From Bradyrhizobium sp. Ai1a-2 (GTDB taxonomy: Bacteria; Pseudomonadota; Alphaproteobacteria; Rhizobiales; Xanthobacteraceae): a stretch of 47,929 nucleotides of DNA. This document shows, piece after piece, positions 7,949 to 17,000 of this stretch (positions within the stretch are counted from its first letter, which is position 1; every line of letters starts with the position of its first letter). The notes beneath the pieces are model-generated. The model made no database searches and was not told where the DNA came from. It saw nothing but the letters and a program-made list of their open reading frames with translations. Both the position numbers and the translations under genes were made by a program. Where the stretch lies: the NCBI RefSeq assembly GCF_000426245.1, contig NZ_AUEZ01000064.1:1-47929 (forward strand). Direction: 5' to 3'.

Positions 7949-8443
7949 ATGGCGGACGAGGACAAGGCGGAGGGCGGCGCCGAGGGCGAGGCCGCACCTT
8001 CGAAGAAGGGCAAGCTCAAGCTGATCATTGCCGCCGCAGGTTTCCTCGTCATCCTTGGCGCGGGCGGCGCCGGCTGGTTCTTCTTGATGCGCGGCCACGG
8101 CGAAGAGGTGCATGCCGAGGCGCCGCCGCCAAAGCCGCCGGCCTTCGTCGAAGTGCCGGACATGCTCGTCAACCTCGTCGGCTCGCCTGGTGAGCGCATC
8201 CAGTACCTGAAGGTCAAGCTGGTGCTGGAGGTGAAGGAGGAGAAGCAGGTCGAGGCGATCAAGCCGTCGCTGCCGCGCGTCACCGACCTGTTCCAGACCT
8301 ACTTGCGCGAGTTGCGCGCCACCGACCTCAACGGCTCGGCCGGCCTGTTCCGCCTCAAGGAAGAACTCACCAAGCGCGTCAACGCGGCGCTGTCGCCGAA
8401 CCAGGTGAACGCGGTGCTGTTCAAGGAAATCGTGGTTCAGTAG
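7949..8443 (+). CDS. fliL: Flagellar basal-body-associated protein FliL
   Basis: FliL surrounds the stator units at the inner membrane and modulates torque. The 164-aa product has a charged cytoplasmic N-terminus, one membrane segment at about residues 27-50, a Pro-rich linker, and the periplasmic FliL domain with FVEVPDMLVNLVGSPGERIQ and YLKVKLVLEVKEEKQ. I start it at the ATG of MADEDKAEGG; upstream in-frame codons to 7778 give a non-homologous extension through the promoter region. Its stop lies 2 bp before fliM, so the two are co-transcribed. Confidence 0.95.
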   Translation: MADEDKAEGGAEGEAAPSKKGKLKLIIAAAGFLVILGAGGAGWFFLMRGHGEEVHAEAPPPKPPAFVEVPDMLVNLVGSPGERIQYLKVKLVLEVKEEKQVEAIKPSLPRVTDLFQTYLRELRATDLNGSAGLFRLKEELTKRVNAALSPNQVNAVLFKEIVVQ

Positions 8444-8445
8444 CG

Positions 8446-9642
8446 ATGGCCGGCACCGACCAGATGGACCAGGATGCGATCGCCGCCCAGTGGGAGGCGT
8501 CGCTCGATTCCGAGGATCCCGTAGCCGCGGCGGAAGAAGCCGCGAAGAATGAACTGTCGGAGGGCATGGCGCTGCAATGGGCGGCCATGGTCGAGGACGG
8601 CAGCCGCGACTTCGGCACCAAGAATGGCGGCGAGCGGGTCCTCTCGCAGGAAGAGATCGACAATCTGCTCGGCTTCACCGTCGGCGACGTCAATCTCGAC
8701 GATCATTCCGGCATCCGCGCCATCATCGACTCCGCGATGGTGTCGTATGAACGCCTGCCGATGCTGGAAATCGTGTTCGACCGCCTGGTGCGGTTGATGA
8801 CGACGTCCTTGCGCAATTTCACCTCCGACAACGTCGAGGTCTCGCTCGACCGCATCACCTCGGTGCGCTTCGGCGACTATATGAACTCGATCCCGCTGCC
8901 GGCGGTGCTCAGTGTGTTCAAGGCGGAGGAGTGGGAGAATTTCGGGCTCGCGATGGTCGATTCCAGCCTGATCTATTCGATGATCGACGTGCTGCTCGGT
9001 GGGCGTCGCGGCCAGACCTCGCTGCGCATCGAGGGCCGCCCCTACACCACGATCGAGACCAACCTCGTGAAGCGCCTGATCGAGGTGGTGCTGGCGGATG
9101 CCGAGCAGGCGTTCCGACCGCTGTCGCCGGTGAGATTCTCCATCGACCGTCTCGAGACCAATCCGCGCTTTGCCGCGATCAGCCGTCCCGCCAACGCCGC
9201 GATCCTGGTGCGCCTGCGCATCGACATGGAGGACCGCGGCGGCAACATCGAATTGCTGCTGCCCTATGCGACCATCGAACCGATCCGCAACGTGCTGTTG
9301 CAGATGTTCATGGGCGAAAAGTTCGGCCGCGATCCGATCTGGGAAGGACATTTCGCGACCGAAGTGGCGCAGGCGGAGATCTCGGTCGAGGCCGTGCTCT
9401 ATGAAGCCGACATTCCGCTGAAGCAGCTGATGAAGCTGAAGGTCGGCGACACGCTGCCGCTCGACATCCGCGCGGACTCGCTGGTGTCGGTGCGCTGCGG
9501 AAACGTCACCCTGACCGAGGGCCGCATGGGCCGCGTCGGCGATCGCGTCGCGATCCGCGTCAGCAAGACTTTGCGCAAGCCGAATACCACCTTCGCGATG
9601 TTCGAAAAGGCCGACGAGCAGACCAAGATGATGGAGGCATAG
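8446..9642 (+). CDS. fliM: Flagellar motor switch protein FliM
   Basis: FliM is the C-ring component that binds CheY-P and sets rotation. The product is 398 aa. The CheY-binding motif LSQEEIDNLLGF, usually at the extreme N-terminus, begins here at residue 66 after an acidic Ala/Glu-rich extension. The middle CheC-like domain contains YERLPMLEIVFDRLVR and the C-terminal SpoA domain contains IPLKQLMKLKVGDTLPL. The N-terminal extension is the main oddity relative to enteric FliM (334 aa). It is the second gene of the fliL operon. Confidence 0.97.
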   Translation: MAGTDQMDQDAIAAQWEASLDSEDPVAAAEEAAKNELSEGMALQWAAMVEDGSRDFGTKNGGERVLSQEEIDNLLGFTVGDVNLDDHSGIRAIIDSAMVSYERLPMLEIVFDRLVRLMTTSLRNFTSDNVEVSLDRITSVRFGDYMNSIPLPAVLSVFKAEEWENFGLAMVDSSLIYSMIDVLLGGRRGQTSLRIEGRPYTTIETNLVKRLIEVVLADAEQAFRPLSPVRFSIDRLETNPRFAAISRPANAAILVRLRIDMEDRGGNIELLLPYATIEPIRNVLLQMFMGEKFGRDPIWEGHFATEVAQAEISVEAVLYEADIPLKQLMKLKVGDTLPLDIRADSLVSVRCGNVTLTEGRMGRVGDRVAIRVSKTLRKPNTTFAMFEKADEQTKMMEA

Positions 9643-10098
9643 TTGAATCATTCCCTCGGAATTGCGATCGAAAGCCTGGTCGCCGTGCTGTTGATGCTGA
9701 CGATCGGCTATTGCATGCTGCTCAACAAGCGCCTGCAGCGCCTGAAAGCCGACGAGCACTCGCTGAAGGCCACCATCGCCGAACTGATCACCGCGACCGA
9801 GATCGCCGAGCGCGCGATCGGCGGGCTGAAGCACACCGTGCGCGACGTCAACGAGAATCTCGGCAGCCAGCTCACCGCGGCGACGCAGATGTCGGCGCAT
9901 CTGAAGGGCCAGCTCTCCGAGGCCGACGCGATAATCCGGCGGTTGTCGCGGATCGTGCAGGCGGGACGGCCGGTGATGGACGCTGCGCCCGCCGCAGCTC
10001 CTGCGCCGGCGGCGCCGAAGATATCGGCGGCCAAGGCGGTGGCGGCGGCTGCTGAAGCTTTCACCGAACGCAGAAAGGCAGGCGGTCTGGCCGCATGA
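9643..10098 (+). CDS. DUF6468 flagellar-cluster membrane protein
   Basis: The 151-aa product has an N-terminal membrane anchor (about residues 5-27, ESLVAVLLMLTIGYCMLLN). A long helix with coiled-coil character follows (residues 30-105), and the C-terminus is Ala/Pro-rich. This matches the DUF6468 proteins found between fliM and motE-like genes in alphaproteobacteria; the molecular role is unknown to me, probably motor-associated. It starts with TTG immediately after the fliM stop, and its end overlaps the next ATG by 4 bp, so it is tightly coupled within the operon. Confidence 0.85.
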   Translation: MNHSLGIAIESLVAVLLMLTIGYCMLLNKRLQRLKADEHSLKATIAELITATEIAERAIGGLKHTVRDVNENLGSQLTAATQMSAHLKGQLSEADAIIRRLSRIVQAGRPVMDAAPAAAPAPAAPKISAAKAVAAAAEAFTERRKAGGLAA

Positions 10099-10871
10099 GT
10101 GCGTTTCGCGACATCCGCGTCATCCCGGTCGTGCTGGTCGCGATCTTCGGCCTTGTGGTGCTGAAGGTCGCGGGCCTCGTGCTCGATGGCGGCTACGTGT
10201 TCGACTACGATCCGCAGGCGACCAAGCCGTCATGGGCGCAGGAGACGCTCAATTTCCCGGGAGGCAAGAACAAGGGAGATCCGAACGACATCACCGGCTC
10301 CGTGCAAAGCAAGACGGAGAAAAAGAAGGAAGAGCCGCCCGCAGCCAGCGATCCGCCGCCGCAGCCGGATGGCGTTGTGGTCAATCCGAATTTGCCGCCG
10401 CAGATCTCGTCCTCCGAGCGCGCGATCCTGGAACGGCTGCAGGCGCGCCGGCAGGAATTGGATGCCCGCGCGCGCGAGATCGAGATCCGCGAAAGCCTGT
10501 TGAAGGCAGCCGAGAAACGCATCGAGACGAAGGTGGAGGAGGCCAAGGCCAACGACGCCAGGACCAGCGCCGCAGCGGCGCAGAAGGCCGATGCCGACGC
10601 CGCGCGCTTCAAGGGCATCATCACGATGTATGAAGGTATGAAGCCGAAGGACGCCGCAAAAGTGTTCGACCGGCTGGAAATGGGCGTGCTCTACGAGATC
10701 GCCTCGCAGATCCAGCCTCGCAAGATGGCCGACATCCTCGGCCTGATGCAGCCGGAAGCGGCCGAGCGGCTCACCGTCGAACTCGCCCGCCGCGCCAATC
10801 CGGACAAGCTGCAGCCCGCCGCCGATCTGCCGAAGATCGAGGGCAAGATGCTCGCGCCGAAGCCGAACTGA
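10095..10871 (+). CDS. motE: MotE-like flagellar motor chaperone
   Basis: This 258-aa protein has one N-terminal membrane segment (about residues 10-32) and a long charged coiled coil (residues 105-170). The C-terminal segment (GIITMYEGMKPKDAAKVFDR, then ILGLMQPEAAERLTVELA) is the MgtE-intracellular-N-like module of the MotE family. In Sinorhizobium MotE is a periplasmic chaperone for the motility protein MotC. It is the last gene of the fliL-fliM-DUF6468-motE operon, consistent with a stator role. The family assignment is good; the precise partner here is inferred. Confidence 0.85.
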   Translation: MSAFRDIRVIPVVLVAIFGLVVLKVAGLVLDGGYVFDYDPQATKPSWAQETLNFPGGKNKGDPNDITGSVQSKTEKKKEEPPAASDPPPQPDGVVVNPNLPPQISSSERAILERLQARRQELDARAREIEIRESLLKAAEKRIETKVEEAKANDARTSAAAAQKADADAARFKGIITMYEGMKPKDAAKVFDRLEMGVLYEIASQIQPRKMADILGLMQPEAAERLTVELARRANPDKLQPAADLPKIEGKMLAPKPN

Positions 10872-10902
10872 CGGCTTCGACGCATCGCTTGCAGCAGCCC
10901 TA

Positions 10903-11424
10903 TTAGGCCGCCGGTGCAGGTGGGGGAGGAACAGCCGCTTGCGCGCCGGCCAGCGCCGCCCGCAACGCGTCTTCCTTGGTGTGGTCGAGAGACGTCTTCA
11001 GCACGGTGCCGCCTTCGCCCCTGAGACCTTCGAGCACCTTGTCCCCGGTCACCCTGCGCGCCAGGATAAAGAGGGCCGCGGTCCCCGGTTGAATGGCTTC
11101 AGCGGTCTGCTTCATCCATTTGTCGTCGATACCGACATCCGTCAGATATCCGCCGAGCGTGCCGCCGGCGGCGCCAAGCGCTGCTCCTGCCAGCGGCATC
11201 AGGAAGATCAGGCCGATCAGGGTGCCCCAGAAAGCGCCGCCGACCGCGCCCGCCGCCGTGGTGTTCACGAGCTGGTTCAGCTTTATCCGGCCTTCGGCAT
11301 CCTTCACCGCGATCACTGCATCGCCCAGTTCGAGCAGGTACTCCTTCTGCATGGCCAGCAATTTCTGGCGAACTTCTTCCGCCTTCGCCTCGGTTGGGAA
11401 TGCGATCACGACAAGATCACTCAT
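10903..11424 (-). CDS. DUF1269 membrane protein
   Basis: The 173-aa product begins MSDLVVIAFPTEAKAEEVRQ and has a central Gly/Ala-rich hydrophobic hairpin (GGAFWGTLIGLIFLMPLAGA and AALGAAGGTLGGYLTDVGI). The C-terminal alpha/beta part includes LFILARRVTGDKVLEGL. This is the DUF1269 layout, a widespread family of unknown function in which two ferredoxin-like halves flank glycine-zipper helices. The ATG at 11424 follows a clear GAGGAG Shine-Dalgarno sequence. It is convergent with motE and unlikely to be a flagellar gene. Confidence 0.9.
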   Translation of the reverse strand: MSDLVVIAFPTEAKAEEVRQKLLAMQKEYLLELGDAVIAVKDAEGRIKLNQLVNTTAAGAVGGAFWGTLIGLIFLMPLAGAALGAAGGTLGGYLTDVGIDDKWMKQTAEAIQPGTAALFILARRVTGDKVLEGLRGEGGTVLKTSLDHTKEDALRAALAGAQAAVPPPPAPAA

Positions 11425-11601
11425 TTGCAGTTCTCCTCTATGGCCGCCCGACTTTATTCCGTCTCTATGACCATCCGAATGCAAAGCAAATGGCACGCGA
11501 ATGCGATTGATTTATATCAATCCAGGCCAAGGGGAGCGTAGCACGTTGTTTAATCTGTGGCTTTGCCTCCCTCGGACCGACAGCGGCAACCGGGAACCTG
11601 C

Positions 11602-11853
11602 CTACCGCCGACGGGCCCTCGCCGGCTTCCTGCCAGCACCTGCGAAATACGGGTTGGCGAAGCATTCGGCCGCGCGGCCTGAGGCTGAGGCTTTGCACTG
11701 AGCCATCGATGCGTAGCCACACCCGACGGCAGGGCCGTCAATGCTGAAGACCTGCATGCAGATCGGGTAACGCGGATCATAGGTCTGGGCCTGGGCCGGC
11801 AAGGCCGCCGCGACGGCGCCGATCACCAGGATCGCCTGAGCTGCTCGCCGCAT
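11602..11853 (-). CDS. DUF3551 small exported protein
   Basis: The 83-aa precursor has a signal peptide (MRRAAQAILVIGAVAAALPAQAQ). The mature part is YDPRYPICMQVF, SIDGPAVGCGYASMAQCKA, ASGRAAECFANPYF with four cysteines, which is the DUF3551 signature. These genes occur in many copies in Bradyrhizobium and relatives; their function is unknown. The ATG at 11853 is chosen because an AGGAG lies 6 nt upstream; the earlier ATG at 11859 abuts it. Confidence 0.88.
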   Translation of the reverse strand: MRRAAQAILVIGAVAAALPAQAQTYDPRYPICMQVFSIDGPAVGCGYASMAQCKASASGRAAECFANPYFAGAGRKPARARRR

Positions 11854-11899
11854 CGGCATCTCCTTAGAGGCGGCTCACCGGACTAGGAGCGAAATCCAG

Positions 11900-13192
11900 C
11901 TAGATTAGCGACCGCCATAGCCGTTCAAGTGGCCCCATCATAAAGGCACGCATCCAAAAGTTGGCGACGAGAAGTAGCAAGGCCGCGACCCCGGCAGAAA
12001 TTATCGTCAAGCCAGCCCAGCCAAACCGGCCCCATAGATTGAAACCCGTCGTAGAAAACAGCACCCATATGCCAAGGATCGATTCGAAAAAGTAGAGTGA
12101 GAACGCCATTCGGCCCGCCGCAGCAAACGGTCGCAAAAGCCATCGTCCAAATCCGGCCTTCAGCGTCAAGTTAATCAGAGCAAGATGTGCGACCGTGATG
12201 GAAAGACGCGCTGGTTCGCCCGCAATCCAGCCGATCCTTGGCACGGGTGTGAAGGTCATGAGCTGGGACAAATCCAAGCCGCGCAGGCTCACACCAAATG
12301 CGTAGCCGGCGATGGCGAGGCACGCGTAGAAGCGCGTCGAACGTCCTCCTTGCGTCGCTCCCCAACCGAACAGCGCCATGCCGATGAGCATGGTCGGTAT
12401 ACTCTCCGCAATCCAACCGACAGTGAACCAATCATCTCGCTGGAGCTCAAACCAAGCTTGCCGAAGCCAGGCCCACGTTGCGGCAGCGCCGTTAGCATGC
12501 GCCTGGCGCTCATCGTCAAGCTCAGTCCTCGGAGGGGCTGCGGCCGACAGGTTCGCCCAAATCTCGATTTCGGCAGATTGAGTGGGCGTCAACTCCAAGC
12601 GGCGCTCGCGCGCGACCTCGGCGGAGGCGACCGCCTTTTGGAGAGAGGTTCGCTCTGCATACTTGATGCCGCCAAGCACAGATGTCGCCAACGCGAAGCT
12701 AAGACCAAGTGTCAATAACTGGCCGGGCCGGAGCTTCCTGAACGGAAATAGGAACAGAGCGCCAACTGCGTAAGGGTGGAGTATGTCGCCGTCCCACGAG
12801 ACAGCAAACACGTCGATCAGGCCGAAAGCAAAAAGCCAAATGTACCGGCGGAAATATTGGTCTGCGACTTCGACTGGTCCGTCCGGCCGCATAATGGCCC
12901 TGGTCAAGAGCATGATGGATGCCCCGAACAATATTTGAAACAGGCCGCGCTGCGTGCCATCCAAAAAGATGTCAAGGAAAGCGAATGTCGCGCGATCCAT
13001 GCTTGACCGGCCAAGCAAGCGTGGATCGGCTTGCCAGAAGATGGTGTTTCCCATGAAGGGCACATTCATGAAGAAGATACCCAGAACGGCTATCCCCCGC
13101 ACCACGTCCAGCACGACCAATCGCTCTCGATCCGTGCAAGCGCGTTGTGGGCCATCGTAAGGTGATGGCGTTCGACCTTCTGCGCGGCACAT
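11900..13192 (-). CDS. DUF418 polytopic membrane protein (YeiB-like)
   Basis: The 430-aa product carries the family opening LDVVRGIAVLGIFFMNVPFM, about eight to ten hydrophobic segments, and the C-terminal DUF418 domain with FGRWLLRPFAAAGRMAFSLY and MGPLERLWRSL. E. coli YeiB is the reference; transport of small solutes has been suggested but not established. A cytoplasmic or periplasmic insert at about residues 190-245 is charged. It is a single gene with no partner in either direction. Confidence 0.85.
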   Translation of the reverse strand: MCRAEGRTPSPYDGPQRACTDRERLVVLDVVRGIAVLGIFFMNVPFMGNTIFWQADPRLLGRSSMDRATFAFLDIFLDGTQRGLFQILFGASIMLLTRAIMRPDGPVEVADQYFRRYIWLFAFGLIDVFAVSWDGDILHPYAVGALFLFPFRKLRPGQLLTLGLSFALATSVLGGIKYAERTSLQKAVASAEVARERRLELTPTQSAEIEIWANLSAAAPPRTELDDERQAHANGAAATWAWLRQAWFELQRDDWFTVGWIAESIPTMLIGMALFGWGATQGGRSTRFYACLAIAGYAFGVSLRGLDLSQLMTFTPVPRIGWIAGEPARLSITVAHLALINLTLKAGFGRWLLRPFAAAGRMAFSLYFFESILGIWVLFSTTGFNLWGRFGWAGLTIISAGVAALLLLVANFWMRAFMMGPLERLWRSLI

Positions 13193-13381
13193 GGGATGCA
13201 GTCCTGCGCGACAAGCGGACTTGGCGATATCAGAATCTCAAATCACGTCGAAGTCACATTTCGCTAAGACCGCTACGACGCTCTCGATGGCTTCCTTAAG
13301 GCGACGTGACGAGACTTCGAGCCGCAACGATCATGGAAATAATGAGAATGGCCGCGGTTTGCGGGGTGGAGGGATCGTCTC

Positions 13382-13526
13382 CTAGAGCGTTTTCGAGCGA
13401 AGTGGATACCGGTTCGCATAGCAATCAAGTTTACGCAGATTGCGTAGACTTATCTGCGCAGAAAACGCGTCAAAACAAGAATCTAGAGCTTCGGTTCTGA
13501 TTCAATCAGAACCGAAAATGCTCTAG
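13382..13526 (+). repeat. Dispersed palindromic repeat, copy A (145 bp)
   Basis: The element is bounded by inverted ends CTAGAGC(G/A)TTTTCG. It contains two inner palindromes: TACGCA-GAT-TGCGTA near its middle and TTCGGTTCTGATT/AATCAGAACCGAA near its right end. Near-identical copies lie at 18243-18348 (opposite orientation, shorter) and 40981-41121. Together with about 190 bp of featureless sequence it fills the gap between the DUF418 gene and the next small ORF. No coding capacity is seen; it resembles a MITE/REP-type element. Confidence 0.88.
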
Positions 13527-13777
13527 TTGCGCTTTCGCGAACAGTTCGCGACGCAAGCATCGTAGTTTGGGCGGCAACGCTTTGAGGCCACACAAGCTTC
13601 GATCCTATTGTGCGCGCTTGGTGATCCGTGTCCCTTGCTGTCTCCGCCGCACTCCATAACGCACATATTCCAACTACTAATGCATCCTTCAAGGCATTGC
13701 TCTCGCTCTTGAAAGGATGCGCTGGTCGACGCCGTCGGGAAAAAGGCTACAAAGCCTATGATCAGAAGTCTCTTCAT
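13523..13777 (-). CDS. Small Cys-rich exported protein, unknown
   Basis: The 84-aa precursor begins with a signal peptide (MKRLLIIGFVAFFPTASTSA). It carries a regular cysteine pattern: CLEGC, WNMCVMEC, then EACVASKRCRPNYDACVANC. The CxxxC spacing suggests a disulfide-rich helical hairpin. I recognise no family. Its TAG stop codon lies inside the terminal CTAG of the adjacent dispersed repeat, so the present C-terminus may have been set by the repeat insertion. The cysteine pattern makes it plausibly real. Confidence 0.5.
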   Translation of the reverse strand: MKRLLIIGFVAFFPTASTSASFQEREQCLEGCISSWNMCVMECGGDSKGHGSPSAHNRIEACVASKRCRPNYDACVANCSRKRN

Positions 13778-13917
13778 CGGCTAATACTTACCTCCGGCCC
13801 AAGGGTGACGCTAGTCTCCGGGTCGGTTCGAAAGGCAGTAGATCAGAAGTGCCGTCCAACGTTGATTTTCGCCTTTTTCAGAGGACCGCAACCTCCAATC
13901 TTTTCAATAGGCTGTCG

Positions 13918-13932
13918 TTAACAACTCCTTAA
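13918..13932 (+). promoter_or_regulatory. CtrA-type box upstream of the giant TPR gene
   Basis: TTAA (13918-13921), CAACTCC, TTAA (13929-13932) is an exact TTAA-N7-TTAA match to the CtrA recognition site. It lies 81 bp upstream of the start codon at 14013. CtrA controls motility, polarity and division genes in alphaproteobacteria. Binding is inferred from sequence only. Confidence 0.5.
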
Positions 13933-14012
13933 GCGAGCCAATTCAAGATTCGGATGCGGGGTGGCGCATTCGTGCCTGCTTCGAGGCTTGAGGGCTGAAA
14001 GACGTAACTGGC

Positions 14013-17000
14013 ATGGCGCGACGGGCTGCCGCTGGACTGGGGTCGCATGACCGCGTGTTGGCGCGGACGGCGTATCTTTGCCTGCGCCGGCTGCTGCCGC
14101 TTGCCCTGCTTCTGGTTTCGCTGACGTTCGTCCCCGCCGCCCATGCCGATGCTCCGGTCAAGGGCGTGGCGACGTTCGCGGCGGCGAACGGCTTTGCGCG
14201 GCTGGTGTTCAAGCTCGCCGAGGACGTCGAAACCGAAGTGTCCACGGCCGGCTCGATCGTCGTGATCCGCTTCAAGCGGCCGGTCGATATCCCCGTGGAG
14301 AGATTGGCCGATGCCGTGCCGGACTATGTCGGCATGGCGCGGCGCGATCCGGACGGAACGGCGATCCGCCTGTCGCTGACGCGGCGTGTGACGATCAACA
14401 CGATGACCGCGGCCGAGCGGATCTTCATCGACTTCCTGCCCGATGAATGGGCCGGGCCGCCGCCGTCTCTGCCTACGGATGTGATCCGCGAACTGGCCGA
14501 GCGCGCGCGTGCCGCCGAGCGAGCGTTGCGCGCGCAGCGGGCGGCGGACGCTGCCAAGAAGAAGCCGCCGGTGCGCGTGCGTGCTTCGGTGCAGCCGACC
14601 TTCGTGCGCTTCGTGTTCGAAATCCCCGACGGCGTCAGCGTGTCCTCGGTGCTGAACGAGCAGAAGCTGACGCTGTTGTTCAACAGCGTGCTCAGCTTCG
14701 ATCTTGCGGATGCCAAGGTGGCGGCGCCGCCGAACGTCGCCTCGATCAACCAGCGCTCCGACACCGACACTTCCGCTGTCGACATCAACCTGATCGGCGA
14801 GGTTGACGTGCGCTCCTTCCGCGAGGACAAGAACTACGTCGTCGACGTCGCCTTCCAGCAGCCGGACAAGCCGGCGGCGGATGGGCACGCGGCCAACGTT
14901 CCGCCCGCACCTGCGAAGCCGCTGGTCGCCGTGGCGGCCGGGCAGGGCAAGGCCATCAGGGAATCCACGCCGCTGCAGCAGCCGACGCCGATCGCGCCGG
15001 TGACCTCGGAGACGTTCGCGGAGCAGGCCAGGATCGCCATCAAGCCTGAGCAGGCCGCAGATGCGCCGCAGGCGGAGCCCGCCGCAACGGCCGAAGGCAC
15101 GGCGCCTGCAGCCGCGAAGCCGCAGCCCGCTGCCACAGAGATGCCCGCTCCGAGGGTCGCGCAGCAGGTGCCGCCGGCCCCGGCCGCGCCTCCAGCGCAA
15201 GCGGCGCCTGCAGAGCCGCCGCAGCCTGCAGCGGGCGCCGCGAAGGAAGCTTCACCGCCGCCTGCGAATGCCGCGCCGAAACAGGCCGTAGCTGTGACGC
15301 CACAGACTTCCTCCGCTGAGAAGCCGGTTACGGTCGACGCGCAGCGCGACAGCGACGGCCTGCGCGTGACGTTCACATTCCAGAAGGCGACGCCATCGGC
15401 GCTGTTCCGCCGCGCCGATGCGGTGTGGCTGGTGTTCGATTCCCTTGAACCGATCGACGTCGCGCCGATCCGCGACAAGGTCGGCGCCATCATCTCCGAC
15501 GTCAGCCGCTTGCCGCTGGACAAGGGGCAGGCGATCCGCTTCCGCCTCAACCGCCCGCAGATGCCTTCGCTCGAGGCCGACGACCGTTCCTCCGGCACAG
15601 GCTGGACGGTGACTTTCGCCGACCGGGTGCAGAAGCCGCCGCAGCCGTTGATGGTGGTGCGCAATGTCAGCGATCCCGCGCTCGCCAATGTCAGCGTGCC
15701 CTTGGCCAATCCCGGGCAATTGCACCGGTTGGTCGATCCCGACGCAGGCGACACGCTGTGGATCGTCACCGCGCCGCCGCCGGCGCGCGGCTTCATCCGG
15801 CGGCAGGATTTCGTCGAGCTCTCGCTGCTCGAATCCGTCCACGGGCTCGTGGTGCATCCGAACTCCGACGACGTGAAGGCCGAGGTCGGCGCCGACAAGG
15901 TCGTGCTGGGACGTCCAGGCGGGCTTACGCTGTCATCCGCCGACGTTGCCGCCGAGCGTGCCACCGCTGCGGTCAAGCCACTGTTCGATGCCGAGGAGTG
16001 GAAGAAGAACCAATCGGAGAACTTCCTGAAGCGGCTCGATGAGCTGATCGCGGCCAGCGCCGCGGCGACCACGTCGCCCGAGCAGCTCGCACAGGCGCGG
16101 CTCGACCTGGCCAAGTTCTACGTCGCGCGCGCCATGTATGAGGAAGCCCACGGCGTTTCCAACCTGATGCTGTCGGAGAGCAAGCGCGGCGCTGAGGACC
16201 CGGCCGTGCTGATGATCCATGCCGCCAGCAGCATCATGATGGACCGGCCCGAGCGTGCGCTCAAGGATCTCGCCAATCCCCTGATCGGCAACGGCTATGA
16301 CTCCCAATTGTGGAAGGGACTCGCCCTTGCGCGCCAGGGCAAATGGGCGGATGCGCGGGAGAAATTCAAGAACGCGGAGTTCTCGGTCGCGACGCTGCCG
16401 CCGGACCTGCAGCGCGTCGTCATGCTGGAATCGATGAAGGCTGCGCTCGAAGTGAAGGATTTTGCCGGCGCCGCGCGTCGCCGCAGCGAACTCGAGGTGA
16501 TCGGCCTGCCGAAGGAATTGAAGCCAGCCGGCGCAGTGCTGCGCGGCCGGCTCGCCGAGGCGCTCGGCTACGAGAAGGACGCGCTCGACGCTTATCGCTT
16601 CGCCGCGAACTCGGCCGACAGGCAGGCCGCGGCCGAAGGCGAACTGCTCGAGGTCACACTGAAGCAGAAGCGGGGTGAGATCACGGAGGCCGAGATCCTG
16701 CGCGAGCTCGAACTGCTCGCGGTGATGTGGCGCGGCGATAGCATCGAGCTGCGCACGCTGCAGATCCTGGCGAAGATCTATTCCGACACCGGCCGCTATG
16801 CGGAGGCATTCGCGGCCACCCGCGCGGCGACGAAGCTGCAGCCGAACTCGCCGGAATCGCGGCAGGCGCAGGATGCGGCGTCGGCGCTGTTCTCCCAGCT
16901 TTTCCTCGGGCCAGCCGGCGACAGCATCCCGCCGATCGATGCGCTCACGATGTTCTACGAATATCGCGAACTCACGCCGATCGGGCGCCGTGGCGACGAG

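Noticed and set aside
8437..9900. 487-codon minus-strand frame over fliM
   Set aside because: Antisense shadow of fliM with biased His/Arg/Asp composition.
13628..13921. 97-codon plus-strand ORF opposite the Cys-rich gene
   Set aside because: No signal peptide, no domain, and it runs opposite a frame with a regular cysteine pattern and signal peptide.
13929..15200. 423-codon minus-strand frame over the start of the giant gene
   Set aside because: Arg/Gly/Leu-rich shadow; the plus strand has a signal peptide and domain structure.
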